A stretch of 64,000 nucleotides of DNA from Terrimesophilobacter bigeumensis (GTDB lineage Bacteria; Actinomycetota; Actinomycetes; Actinomycetales; Microbacteriaceae). The notes below the pieces were generated by a model that saw only the letters and a list, made by a program, of their open reading frames with translations, did no database searches and was not told where the DNA came from. The stretch covers positions 434,001 through 498,000 of the forward strand of contig NZ_BAABAE010000003.1 of assembly GCF_039537265.1 (NCBI RefSeq), in the 5' to 3' direction. The translations under genes were made by a program, and so were the position numbers. Shown here in pieces: positions 14,992 to 23,590 of this stretch. How positions within the stretch are numbered: the stretch's first letter is position 1; each line of letters starts with the position of its first letter.

Positions 14992-16227
14992 ATGAGACTC
15001 GATCGTCCGTCCGACACCCCATGGCTGAGGCCGGGGGAGTACTGGCCCGCGCTCGCCGCGGCGACCGCCGGGCTCGATACCCCCTTCGGCGTGCTCTCGC
15101 AGCCCGCGCTCGCGCACAACGCACACGAGATGCTCGGGCGGCTGCACGGCGGCCCGGCGAACGGCACGACCATCCGCGTTGCGAGCAAGTCGTTGCGCGT
15201 GCGGAAGGCGATCGAGGCGGTCGAAGCCCTGCCCGGGTACCGGGGTGTGCTCGCCTACACCCTCGCCGAAGGGCTGTGGCTCGCCGAGACGATCCCGGAT
15301 GTCGTGGTCGGCTACCCGAGCGCCGACCGGTCGGCGATCGAGCGGCTCGGCCGCGATGAACGGCTCGCTGCGCGCGTCACGATCATGGTGGACTCGGTCG
15401 CCCAGCTCGACCTCGTCGACAGCGTGATCCCGCCGGGGAAGCGGAACGGCATCCGGGTCTGCCTCGAGCTCGACGCCGCGTGGGATGCCCCGCTGCTCGG
15501 TCACGTCGGCACCTGGCGTTCGCCCGTGCACTCGGTCGCGCAACTGCGTGCTCTCGCCGAGCGCGTCATCGAGCGGCCCGGGTTCGATCTCGTGGGGCTC
15601 ATGGCCTACGAGGGGCAGATCGCCGGCACGGTCGACCGCCCGGCCGGGAAGCCCGTCTACGGTGCGGTCGTGCGGTGGATGCAGAAGCGCTCGGCGCACG
15701 AGCTCGCCGCTCGCCGTGCCGCCGCGGTCGCCGCGCTGCGCGAGCTGACCGACCTCGAGTTCGTGAACGGCGGGGGCACCGGCTCGCTCGAGTCGACGAG
15801 CGCCGAGCCCGCGGTGACCGAGATCGCGGCGGGCAGCGGGCTGTTCGGCCCGCACCTCTTCGACCACTACGGGAGCTTCCGGCCGGCACCCGCCGCCGCA
15901 TTCGCCCTCTCGGTCGTACGCAAGCCTCGGCCGGACATCGCCACGGTGCACGGCGGCGGCTGGATCGCATCCGGACCGCCGGCCGCCGACCGCCTGCCGC
16001 TCGCGGTCTGGCCGGAGGGGCTGCGCATGGTCCCGCGCGAGATGGCGGGGGAGGTGCAGACGCCGCTCACCGGGTCATCCGCGCTCGAGGTCGGCGACCG
16101 GGTCTGGTTCCGGCACACCAAGGCCGGCGAGCTCGCCGAGCACCTGAGCGAGGTCGCCGTCGTCGAGGGGGACCGCATCGTCGACACTCTCCCGACCTAT
16201 CGGGGGGAAGGGAAGGCATGGCTGTGA
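14992..16227 (+). CDS. PLP-dependent alanine racemase-like / D-threonine aldolase-like protein
   Basis: A 411-residue fold-type III PLP enzyme. The N-terminal barrel carries the Schiff-base lysine K66 in IRVASKSLRV, and the chain continues with GLMAYEGQIAG and NGGGTGS phosphate-binding motifs, then a C-terminal D-serine-dehydratase-like beta domain (HGGGWIASG, VWFRHTKAGELAEH with likely metal-binding His). The family covers D-threonine aldolase and D-serine dehydratase. The substrate here is uncertain. It starts 7 nt after the MFS gene and overlaps the next by 10 nt. Confidence 0.83.
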   Translation: MRLDRPSDTPWLRPGEYWPALAAATAGLDTPFGVLSQPALAHNAHEMLGRLHGGPANGTTIRVASKSLRVRKAIEAVEALPGYRGVLAYTLAEGLWLAETIPDVVVGYPSADRSAIERLGRDERLAARVTIMVDSVAQLDLVDSVIPPGKRNGIRVCLELDAAWDAPLLGHVGTWRSPVHSVAQLRALAERVIERPGFDLVGLMAYEGQIAGTVDRPAGKPVYGAVVRWMQKRSAHELAARRAAAVAALRELTDLEFVNGGGTGSLESTSAEPAVTEIAAGSGLFGPHLFDHYGSFRPAPAAAFALSVVRKPRPDIATVHGGGWIASGPPAADRLPLAVWPEGLRMVPREMAGEVQTPLTGSSALEVGDRVWFRHTKAGELAEHLSEVAVVEGDRIVDTLPTYRGEGKAWL

Positions 16228-17594
16228 TCGGGGTGGACGGTGCGAATACGACGGGGGCAGGGGGCATGCGCGGAGCCGACCTGCTGCAACCGGGCCGGCG
16301 CTGGCAGAACTGGGGCCGCGTCGAGGCTGCGGAGCCGGTGTACATCGCCAGGCCGACGAGCGTCGACGAGGTCTGCGCGGTCGTGCAGCGCGCCCGTGAG
16401 CTCGACCTTCCTGTGAAGGCGGTCGGCGCCGGCCACAGCTTCACCGCGATCGCCGCGGCGCCGGGGGTGCAGGTCGATCTCGCGGGGCTCGACGGGCTGT
16501 TGGAGGTCGACAGCGAGCGCCGGCGCGTCACGATCGGCGGGGGCACCAACCTCTACCAGCTCCCCGCACTGCTCGCCCCGCACGGCCTCGCGATGGAGAA
16601 CCTCGGCGACATCGACCGGCAGACGATCGCCGGCGCGACCTCCACCGGGACCCACGGCACCGGCGGGGCGTTCCGCGGGCTCGCCGCGCAACTCGTGGCC
16701 GTCACGCTCGTGACCGCCGACGGCGGCATCCTGCGGGTGAGCGAGACCGAGAACGCCGAGTTGCTGCCGGCGGTGCGGCTCGGGCTCGGCGCGCTCGGCA
16801 TCCTCGTCGACGTCACCATCCAGTGCGTTCCGGCCTTCGCCATGCACGCGCTCGAGCGGCCGGAACCGCTCGCCGACGTGCTCGACGGCTTCGGGGCGCG
16901 CGTCGAGGCGGCCGACCACTTCGAGTTCTACTGGTTCCCCCACACCGACTCGGTGCTGACCAAGACGAACACCCGACTACCCGCCGACGCCCCGCTCGCT
17001 CCGCTCGGCGCAGTGCGCACCTGGTTCGACGACACTTTCATGGCGAATGGGGTTTTCGAGGCGACGTGTGCGATCGGCACGGTGCTGCCCCCCGCGGTTC
17101 CGGCCATCAACCGGCTCGCGACCAGGCTCACCGGTAACCGCGAGTTCACCGAGCAGTCGGCCTCGGTCTTCACGACGCAGCGTTCCGTGCGGTTCCGGGA
17201 GATGGAGTACGCGATTCCGCGCGAGGCGGTCCCGGATGCCGTGCGCGGCATCCGCTCGCTCATCGCGGACCGCGGATGGCGCATCTCCTTCCCCATCGAG
17301 GTGCGCGCGGCCGCCGCCGACGACCTGTGGCTCTCGACCGCGCACGGCCGGGCGAGCGGCTACATCGCCGTTCACCGCTACTGGCGGGAGAACCACCTCG
17401 AATACTTCCATGCGGTCGAAGACCTGCTGCGCGGCTACGAGGGAAGGCCGCACTGGGGCAAGATCCACTTCCAGGATGCCGCTTCGCTCGCCGCGGGGTA
17501 TCCGCGGTTCGGGGACTTCCTGGCCGTGCGCGACCGTCTCGACCCGGATCGCGTGTTCGCGAACACCTACCTGGAGCGGGTGCTCGGACCATGA
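16218..17594 (+). CDS. FAD-linked oxidoreductase, D-arabinono-1,4-lactone oxidase family
   Basis: A 458-residue VAO-type flavoprotein. The FAD-binding domain spans about residues 25-200, with VGAGHSFTAIA (near 70-80) and GATSTGTHGTGG (near 140). The C-terminal ALO domain ends with RPHWGKIHF near 410-418. Homologues oxidise aldonolactones, such as L-gulono-1,4-lactone in mycobacteria. ATG 16218 has a GGGAAGG ribosome site and overlaps the upstream gene by 10 nt; its stop overlaps the GH1 start. The pairing with a glycosidase suggests that sugars released by hydrolysis are oxidised as lactones. Confidence 0.86.
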   Translation: MAVIGVDGANTTGAGGMRGADLLQPGRRWQNWGRVEAAEPVYIARPTSVDEVCAVVQRARELDLPVKAVGAGHSFTAIAAAPGVQVDLAGLDGLLEVDSERRRVTIGGGTNLYQLPALLAPHGLAMENLGDIDRQTIAGATSTGTHGTGGAFRGLAAQLVAVTLVTADGGILRVSETENAELLPAVRLGLGALGILVDVTIQCVPAFAMHALERPEPLADVLDGFGARVEAADHFEFYWFPHTDSVLTKTNTRLPADAPLAPLGAVRTWFDDTFMANGVFEATCAIGTVLPPAVPAINRLATRLTGNREFTEQSASVFTTQRSVRFREMEYAIPREAVPDAVRGIRSLIADRGWRISFPIEVRAAAADDLWLSTAHGRASGYIAVHRYWRENHLEYFHAVEDLLRGYEGRPHWGKIHFQDAASLAAGYPRFGDFLAVRDRLDPDRVFANTYLERVLGP

Positions 17595-19006
17595 CCGACC
17601 ACAGCCACATCGACGATCTCGACCCCGCGGTCTTCGCACAGCGCGTGCCGCCGGGCTTCGTGTTCGGCACAGCGACCTCGGCCTTCCAGGTCGAAGGGGC
17701 GGTACGCGAAGGCGGGCGCGGGCCGTCCACCTGGGACACCTTCATGGCGCAGCCGGGGCGCATCTCCGACGGAAGCACCGCAGCGATCGCCGACGACCAC
17801 TACCACCGGTACCGCGAGGATGTCGCGCTCATGAAGGAGCTCGGCCTCGACGCCTACCGGTTCTCGCTGTCCTGGCCGCGCATCCAGCACGGCGGGAAGG
17901 GCGGTGCGAACCGCGAGGGCGTCGCGTTCTACGACCGGCTGCTCGACGAGCTGCTCGCGGCCGGCATCCGGCCCATGGTCACGCTCTATCACTGGGACAC
18001 GCCGGAGGAGCTGCAGCAGACCGGCGGCTGGATGAACCGCGACACGGCGAAGCGTCTTGGCGACTTCGCCGCGCTCGCCGCTGAGGCGTTCGGCGACCGG
18101 GTGGACCAGTGGGTGACGATCAATGAGCCGACGACGGTCACGCTCAACGGCTACGCGCTCGGCATCCACGCACCGGGACACGGGATGCTCTTCAACGCCC
18201 TGCCGGCCGCCCACCACCAGTTGCTCGGGCACGGGTACGCCGTGCAGGCGCTGCGCGCGGTCGGCGTGCCGGGCGGTATCGGGATGACGAACGTGCACTC
18301 GCCTGTCGTTTCCGCTCGCGACCGGATGACGGACCGCTTCTTCGCGAACGTGTTCGACACCGTGCACAATCGCATCTTCGCCGACCCGGTGCTGCTCGGG
18401 CAGTATCCGAAGCCTCCGTTCGGGTCTGGCCGGCTGTTTCGGGCGCTCAGCGAGGTCGACGACGAGGATCTCAAGGTCATCCACCAACCGCTCGACTTCT
18501 ACGGCCTCAACTACTACATGCCGACCCGCATCCGGGCCGGGTCTCCGAAGACCGGGGAGACCCCGGATGGCGAGGCCGAGGTCATGAAGGAGGTGCCGTT
18601 CTCGCTCGAACCGTTCCCGGAGTTCGCGAAGACCGGGTTCGGCTGGCCGGTCGCGCCCGAGTACCTCGCGGTCACGCTCGGCGACATGGTCGAGCGGTAT
18701 GGCGACGCGCTCCCGCCGGTGTACATCACCGAGGGCGGCGTGAGCTATCCGGATGCGCGCGGCGCGACCGGCGCCTTCCACGACGATCGGCGCATCGACT
18801 ACCTCGCCGAACACCTCGCGATCGTGCTCAACGGGGCACCGGGCATCGACCTGCGCGGGTACTTCGTGTGGTCGCTGCTCGACAACTGGGAGTGGGCGGC
18901 CGGGTTCAGCCAGCGGTTCGGGCTCGTGCACGTCGACTTCGACACACTCGAGCGCACCCCGAAGGACTCCTACCGCTGGTTGCAGGCCGTGCTCGCCGCG
19001 CGCTGA
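17591..19006 (+). CDS. Glycoside hydrolase family 1 (beta-glucosidase-like)
   Basis: A 471-residue cytosolic TIM-barrel glycosidase. GFVFGTATSAFQVEGA at the N-terminus is the family signature; the acid/base Glu is about residue 178 in TINEP, and the nucleophile Glu about 380 in YITEGG, where most members have TENG. The WSLLDNWEWAAGF segment near 425-437 forms the aglycone-site wall. It probably cleaves beta-linked glucosides or galactosides brought in by the upstream MFS transporter. Last gene of the 13.1-19.0 kb operon; a long inverted repeat follows. Confidence 0.93.
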   Translation: MTDHSHIDDLDPAVFAQRVPPGFVFGTATSAFQVEGAVREGGRGPSTWDTFMAQPGRISDGSTAAIADDHYHRYREDVALMKELGLDAYRFSLSWPRIQHGGKGGANREGVAFYDRLLDELLAAGIRPMVTLYHWDTPEELQQTGGWMNRDTAKRLGDFAALAAEAFGDRVDQWVTINEPTTVTLNGYALGIHAPGHGMLFNALPAAHHQLLGHGYAVQALRAVGVPGGIGMTNVHSPVVSARDRMTDRFFANVFDTVHNRIFADPVLLGQYPKPPFGSGRLFRALSEVDDEDLKVIHQPLDFYGLNYYMPTRIRAGSPKTGETPDGEAEVMKEVPFSLEPFPEFAKTGFGWPVAPEYLAVTLGDMVERYGDALPPVYITEGGVSYPDARGATGAFHDDRRIDYLAEHLAIVLNGAPGIDLRGYFVWSLLDNWEWAAGFSQRFGLVHVDFDTLERTPKDSYRWLQAVLAAR

Positions 19007-19035
19007 CCACTACTGCACAGACCCCACCGCGCATC

Positions 19036-19105
19036 TTCCGTTGACTCGGGTCAAATTGCGAGTAATTCGGTGCCACAAGCCGCAATTCGGCCCGAGTCAA
19101 CGGAA
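19036..19105. terminator. Long inverted repeat between convergent GH1 and ABC permease genes
   Basis: TTCCGTTGACTCGGG (19036-19050) and CCCGAGTCAACGGAA (19091-19105) are perfect 15-bp inverted copies with a 40-nt spacer that itself contains GCGA/GCAATT pairings. Position between converging genes suggests a bidirectional terminator or REP-like element. Confidence 0.55.
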
Positions 19106-19207
19106 GGCGGGCGGATGCCGGGGCGGTGCCAGGGCGCGGCACTGAAAGCGGGGTGCGGATGTGGATGCGGTGCAACTGCGGCTACGGTGCGGATGCGGCT
19201 GCGCGTG

Positions 19208-19942
19208 CTACGGCGTACGACGCCGCAGCGTGATCGACCCGAGCACGATGGCCCCGACCGCGAACGCGGCGATGATGAGCAGCTTCATACCCACGTAGCC
19301 GGCATCCTCGGAGTCCCGCGCGACCGCGTTGAGCGCGTCGATCGCATGCGAGAGCGGGAGCCAGTCGGAGATCGCGTGCAGGACATCCGGCATGTTCTCG
19401 CGCGGCAGGAAGATGCCGCCGAGCAGGATCTGCGGGAACACGATCGCCGGCATGAACTGCACGACCTGGAACTCGGTCTGGGCGAACGCGCTCGCGAGGA
19501 GGCCGAGCGTCGTGCCGAGCACGGCATCCGCGAAGGCCACGGCCAGCAGCAGCCACACCGAGCCCTCGATCTCGAGACCGCACACCCACACGGCGAAGCC
19601 GACCGCGATCGCCGACTGCACGATCGCGAGAAGCCCGAACGCGAGCGTGTAGCCGAGGATGAAGTCGAGCTTCGAGATCGGCAGGGTGAGCAGCCTCTCG
19701 AGCGTGCCCCCGCGCCGTTCCCGCAGCGTCGAGATGCTCGTGATCAGGAACATGATGATGAAGGGGAAGAGCGCGAGCATCGCCGGTCCGACGAGGTCGA
19801 AGACCGGGGTGTCGGAGAACAGCCAGGCCATGAGGCCGATGAGCAGGCTCGGCACGATGAGCAGCAGCCCGATCGTGCGCGGGTCGTGACGGATCTGCGT
19901 GAGCACGCGCCCCGTGGTGGCCAGAGTGCGGCGAAGACTCAT
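19208..19942 (-). CDS. ABC-2 type exporter permease
   Basis: A 244-residue membrane protein with six predicted helices and the ABC-2 family signature: the ERRGGTLERLLTLPISKLDFILGY segment near residues 65-88 and a long hydrophobic FAQTEFQVVQFMPAIVFPQILLGGIFLPRENMP region near 165-195. It forms the channel of a drug/lipid-type exporter with the ATPase encoded just upstream (ATGA overlap). ATG 19942 is chosen for that overlap. Confidence 0.9.
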   Translation of the reverse strand: MSLRRTLATTGRVLTQIRHDPRTIGLLLIVPSLLIGLMAWLFSDTPVFDLVGPAMLALFPFIIMFLITSISTLRERRGGTLERLLTLPISKLDFILGYTLAFGLLAIVQSAIAVGFAVWVCGLEIEGSVWLLLAVAFADAVLGTTLGLLASAFAQTEFQVVQFMPAIVFPQILLGGIFLPRENMPDVLHAISDWLPLSHAIDALNAVARDSEDAGYVGMKLLIIAAFAVGAIVLGSITLRRRTP

Positions 19943-20688
19943 GACGCCTCCTCGAGCCGGTCGGGGCCGGCATGCTTCGGATGCCGCCGGATGAGCGTGA
20001 GGAACGCCCCCTCCGCGTCCGCGGCGCCGGTGCACTCCAGCAGGCCCGTCGGCGTCTCGTCGGCGAGGATCTCGCCCTCGCGCAGGAGCACGAGGCGATC
20101 GCACCGGGTGGCCTCGTCCATGACGTGGCTCGAGACGAGGAGGGTCGTCCCGCCCTCGGCGAGCCGGCGGAACAGGCTCCACAGGTCGACGCGCAGCACC
20201 GGGTCGAGGCCGACGGTCGGTTCGTCGAGCACGAGCAACTCGGGGCTGCCGAGGAGTGCCGCGGCGAGGGACGCGCGGCTGAGCTGCCCGCCGGAGAGCG
20301 AGTCGACGAGCTGGTTCGCCTGGCCTCCGAGGTCGGTCGACTCGATGACCCGGTCGACGTCGGCGCGCTCGGCGTGCAGGATCGACGCGAAGTAGTTGAG
20401 GTTCTGGCGCACGGTGAGGTCGGGGTAGACGCTGGCATCCTGGGTGACGTAGCCGACCCGGTGGCGCAGGATCGCGCTTCCGGCAGCGTGCCCGAGCACG
20501 GTGACGGTTCCGCTCACGTCGCGCTGCACACCGACGATCGCGCGCATGAGGGTGGTCTTGCCGGAGCCGCTCGGGCCGAGGAGCCCGACGAGGGAGCCCT
20601 TCGGCACGTCGAACGAGACCCCGTGCAGCACTTCCTTCTTACCGCGGCGCACCCGGATCTCATCCGTATGGATCGCATAATTCTCCAT
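19939..20688 (-). CDS. ABC exporter ATP-binding protein
   Basis: A 249-residue nucleotide-binding subunit with Walker A GPSGSGKTT near residues 38-46, Q-loop VTQDASVYPDLTV near 80-92, signature LSGGQLSRASLA near 130-141 (LSGGQ), Walker B LLVLDEPTVGLDP near 150-162 and switch His in VSSHVMDEA near 186. Belongs to the DrrA/CcmA-like drug-export group. It is preceded by its likely TetR regulator, 8 nt upstream in the same operon, and followed by the permease. Confidence 0.92.
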   Translation of the reverse strand: MENYAIHTDEIRVRRGKKEVLHGVSFDVPKGSLVGLLGPSGSGKTTLMRAIVGVQRDVSGTVTVLGHAAGSAILRHRVGYVTQDASVYPDLTVRQNLNYFASILHAERADVDRVIESTDLGGQANQLVDSLSGGQLSRASLAAALLGSPELLVLDEPTVGLDPVLRVDLWSLFRRLAEGGTTLLVSSHVMDEATRCDRLVLLREGEILADETPTGLLECTGAADAEGAFLTLIRRHPKHAGPDRLEEAS

Positions 20689-20700
20689 GTGATGAATTAT
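20677..20700. promoter_or_regulatory. Palindrome across the TetR stop and ABC start
   Basis: ATAATTC (20677-20683) and GAATTAT (20694-20700) are inverted 7-mers around a 10-nt spacer that contains the ATPase start codon. It could be an internal operator or an mRNA hairpin that tunes ATPase translation. Confidence 0.35.
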
Positions 20701-21347
20701 TCTGCTGTGACCGCGTTCGTGTCAAGGGGTGCTGGATAGCCGGTGAGGTGCCATTGGATGGCCGGGCCGATCCGTGCGGCCACCTCGGCGATGGATGCGC
20801 TCGCGAGGGGGTCGATCCGCACGCCGAAGCGGACCATGAACAGTCCGACGAGCTGCGAGGCGGCTGCGGTGGCGCGCATCTCGCCGTCATCCACACCCAG
20901 CTCATCGGCGATCCTGCGCATCACCTCGCGCACGAGGAACTGTCGCAGCATGGTCGCGGCGAAATCGTGGCCGAGCGCGGTGCGGATGAGACTGATGACG
21001 CGTTCGCGCGCCTTCCCGTTCTCCATCGCGGTCAGGGCGGCGGTCACCAGGTTCACCCCGATCGAATCGCGAGGGCCGCGCAGCACCTCCTTGATGATCT
21101 GGTCGGGCCGGATCGGAACGCTCACCGATTCCGCGAAGAGCTCGGCCTTGTCGGCGAAGTAGTGGTGGACGAGGGCCGGGTCCACATCCGCCCGGCGCGC
21201 GATCGCCCTCATGGAGACCGCGTCGTAGCCGTGCGCCAGGAACTCCCTGGATGCCGCCGCGACGATCTGCTCACGGGCATCCGCTTCACCGGTGCGCCGG
21301 CGCCCGCGCGGTCGCGGAATCACCTCGCCGCTCGCCGATCGTGCCAT
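20697..21347 (-). CDS. TetR/AcrR family regulator of the ABC exporter
   Basis: A 216-residue regulator whose N-terminal basic stretch (RPRGRRRTGEADAREQI) precedes the TetR helix-turn-helix (AVSMRAIARRADVDPALVHHYF, about residues 43-64) and a TetR_C_7-like (PF17920) ligand domain. The LVHHYFADKAELF segment is typical. ATG 21347 has TAGCCT exactly 6 nt upstream. It probably represses the exporter operon that it heads; substrates of the exporter would be the inducers. Confidence 0.87.
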   Translation of the reverse strand: MARSASGEVIPRPRGRRRTGEADAREQIVAAASREFLAHGYDAVSMRAIARRADVDPALVHHYFADKAELFAESVSVPIRPDQIIKEVLRGPRDSIGVNLVTAALTAMENGKARERVISLIRTALGHDFAATMLRQFLVREVMRRIADELGVDDGEMRATAAASQLVGLFMVRFGVRIDPLASASIAEVAARIGPAIQWHLTGYPAPLDTNAVTAE

Positions 21348-21353
21348 ACCGAC

Positions 21354-21359
21354 AGGCTA
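21354..21359 (-). promoter_or_regulatory. -10 box TAGCCT of the TetR-ABC operon
   Basis: On the minus strand TAGCCT ends 6 nt before the ATG at 21347, with no ribosome site between, indicating a leaderless transcript. Confidence 0.5.
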
Positions 21360-21462
21360 GCGCGCGTCATGCTCGGGTAGGCCGGGCTCCGACTCCTTTG
21401 ACCGGGATGGGAGTTCGCTCGAAGCGAGGTGGATTCTCAGTGGGAGACGAGGCGGAGTTGGT

Positions 21463-21468
21463 TATAGT
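21463..21468 (+). promoter_or_regulatory. Possible lemA -10 box (TATAGT)
   Basis: TATAGT stands out in G/C-rich sequence about 80 nt before lemA. No good -35 is visible at 16-18 bp, so this is a weak call. Confidence 0.3.
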
Positions 21469-21548
21469 TGACGAGAATGCGGCAGGCCGACGGCGTGCCG
21501 CGAATAGTGCGCCACGCCCCACGGCAGCCAATAAGGAGCTTTCAGCAC

Positions 21549-22115
21549 ATGGAACTACTCATCGTCATCGGCATCATCGTCCTGCTGGTCGTCATCATCG
21601 GCATCTACCTGTGGTCGACCTACAACGGGCTCGTGCGCCTGAACGTCCGCGTCGATGAGGCGTGGAGCGACATCACGGTGCAACTCAAGCGACGTGCCGA
21701 CCTCATCCCGAACCTCATCGAAGCGGTCAAGGGCTACGCAGCGCACGAGAAGGGCGTCTTCGAGGCCGTCACGAAGGCCCGTGCCGAATCACTGAGCGCC
21801 GGCACCCCGGGCGAGGCTGCCGCTGCCGAGAACCACATGCAGGCCGCGCTCAAGAGCATCTTCGCGGTCGCCGAGGCCTACCCGCAGCTCCAGGCCAGCC
21901 AGAACTACCTGCAGCTGCAGGGTGAACTGGTCGACACCGAGGACAAGATCCAGGCCTCTCGCCGGTTCTACAACGGCGGTGTGCGCGAACTCAACACCAA
22001 GATCAAGGTCTTCCCGAACACCCTCTTCGTCCGCGGTCTCGGCTTCACCGAGCGCGAGTTCTTCGAGGTGTCCGACTCGGCCGCGATCGCGGAGCCGCCG
22101 CGGGTTCAGTTTTGA
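21549..22115 (+). CDS. lemA: LemA family membrane protein
   Basis: A 188-residue protein with one N-terminal membrane helix (about residues 2-24, IVIGIIVLLVVIIGIYLW) and a helical bundle domain with the family motifs YNGLVRLNVRVDEAWSDI, LIPNLIEAVKGYA near 55 and the C-terminal YNGGVRELNTKIKVFPN near 145-161. Function is poorly defined, but lemA is often adjacent to htpX and other envelope proteases, as here. ATG 21549 has AAGGAG 11 nt upstream. Confidence 0.9.
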   Translation: MELLIVIGIIVLLVVIIGIYLWSTYNGLVRLNVRVDEAWSDITVQLKRRADLIPNLIEAVKGYAAHEKGVFEAVTKARAESLSAGTPGEAAAAENHMQAALKSIFAVAEAYPQLQASQNYLQLQGELVDTEDKIQASRRFYNGGVRELNTKIKVFPNTLFVRGLGFTEREFFEVSDSAAIAEPPRVQF

Positions 22116-22160
22116 CCCGAAGGTTGAAGCTTCGAAGAAGGTTCAACCGAAGGGTCAAGA

Positions 22161-22190
22161 TTGAATAGCCCGAAGGGCGTATCGAAATCC
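22161..22190. repeat. REP-like TTGAGTAG family element (degenerate copy)
   Basis: TTGAATAGCCCGAAGGGCGTATCGAAA matches the family core with an internal GCCC-GAA-GGGC stem. It lies between lemA and htpX. Confidence 0.55.
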
Positions 22191-22268
22191 GTGGCGCATG
22201 GCCGTAGCGAGCGGCCCGCCGCCCGCGTCTCGAGACCTCCTGAGCCCACGCAGTAACGAAGGCATCCC

Positions 22269-23189
22269 ATGTACAGAGCCATAGCGCGCAACAAGCGCAA
22301 CACGGTCTTCATCATCGCGCTGTTTCTCGTGCTCGTCGCGGTCATCGGCTTCGTCGCGAACCTCCTCACGGTGGGCAATCCGTTCGACTCCGATAACCCG
22401 TTCGACCCCGGCAACTGGACCATCACCATCGCGACGATCATCGGCGCCGGCATCTACGTGCTCATCCAGTACTTCGCCGGCAGCGGCGAGGCGCTCGCGA
22501 TGAGCGGAGCCCGGCAGATCCAGAAGGCCGACAACCCGCGGCTCTACCGCGTGGTCGAGAACCTCGCGATCACCAAGGGCCTGCCGATGCCGAAGGTCTA
22601 CATCGTCGACGACCCCGCCCCGAACGCGTTCGCGACGGGGCGGAAGCCGGAGGCCGCATCCGTCGCTGCCACGACCGGTCTGCTCGACATGATGACCGAC
22701 AGCGAGCTCGAGGGCGTCATGGCGCACGAGATGGGCCACGTCGAGAACTTCGACATCCGACTCAACACCGTTGTGTTCGCGCTCGTCGTCGCGATCGGCG
22801 TGATCGCCGACATCCTCATGCGGATGATGTGGTTCAGCGGTGGACGGCGGAGCAACAACAACTCGAACCCGATCATGCTCATCGTGGGAATCGCCGCCCT
22901 CATCCTCTCTCCCATCGTGGCGACGCTCATCCAGGCGGCGATCTCGCGTCAGCGCGAATACCTCGCGGATGCGACGGGCGCGATGACGACGCGGCACCCC
23001 GAGGCGCTCGCGAGTGCCCTGGAGAAGCTGGGCCAGTACGGCCGGCCGCTGAAGCGCCAGAACTCGACCATGGCGCACATGTGGTTCGGTGACCCGTCGA
23101 AGCCGGGCGTCATGGACCGGCTGTTCGGCACGCATCCGCCGATCTTCGACCGGGTTCAGCGTCTTCGGGACAACGCGACGAAGTTCTAG
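22269..23189 (+). CDS. htpX: Zinc metalloprotease HtpX-like (M48B)
   Basis: A 306-residue integral membrane protease for quality control of membrane proteins. There are two N-terminal helices (about residues 13-34 and 55-75), then the catalytic zinc motif HEMGH near residues 154-158, where HELxH is usual. Two further hydrophobic segments follow (about 168-190 and 200-225), and the third zinc ligand is likely Glu in SRQREYLADATGA near 230-237. ATG 22269 follows a degraded REP-like element. It sits about 150 bp after lemA, a common pairing. Confidence 0.92.
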   Translation: MYRAIARNKRNTVFIIALFLVLVAVIGFVANLLTVGNPFDSDNPFDPGNWTITIATIIGAGIYVLIQYFAGSGEALAMSGARQIQKADNPRLYRVVENLAITKGLPMPKVYIVDDPAPNAFATGRKPEAASVAATTGLLDMMTDSELEGVMAHEMGHVENFDIRLNTVVFALVVAIGVIADILMRMMWFSGGRRSNNNSNPIMLIVGIAALILSPIVATLIQAAISRQREYLADATGAMTTRHPEALASALEKLGQYGRPLKRQNSTMAHMWFGDPSKPGVMDRLFGTHPPIFDRVQRLRDNATKF

Positions 23190-23327
23190 AGGGCCGAAGA
23201 TCTAGATACTTTTCCCACGGGAGCGCGTGCATCGGGGCCTGACAGGATGTCCCCCCCATCATCAGCCCGGCCGCGCTCCTTCAATCGGTGATGGGCCTGG
23301 CCCATGTTCGATGTTGCAAATCGCCGA

Positions 23328-23430
23328 CTAAAGCGCCTTGATGCCCGCGTCATCGGAGGGGAAGTGGCCGCAGTTCATGATGGCCTTGCGCAATTGGTAG
23401 TTCAGTGGGTCGATTGCGTTGTGGCGGAGA
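23328..23430 (-). pseudogene. IS256-family (mutator-type) transposase, C-terminal remnant
   Basis: On the minus strand the translation HNAIDPLNYQLRKAIMN followed by CGHFPSDDAGIKAL and a TAG (23328-23330) matches the conserved C-terminal motif of IS256-type transposases (TNAIESLNxQLRK...GxFPxxxAxxKLLYL). The frame is lost upstream and the protein ends early, so this is a fossil of about 30 codons. It marks an insertion event at the left edge of the catabolic island. Confidence 0.72.
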
Positions 23431-23590
23431 TCACCGGTGCAGCATCGGGGGGAATGCCGGGAACGGGATGGACTGGTATCGGGCATCCTGGAGCGCTGGA
23501 TAGCGTTCGGGTTCGGATTCGCGTTGCCAATGTTGGAAGCGATGAACTCATCCAGCGCGATACGGCCGCGGCAGTCGCCGTGCCGCCGTC

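Noticed and set aside
23380..23425. Sequence GCGCAATTGGTAGTTCAGTGG that looks like a tRNA D-arm
   Set aside because: No matching acceptor, anticodon or T-arm can be built; the bases are explained by the reverse-strand transposase remnant.
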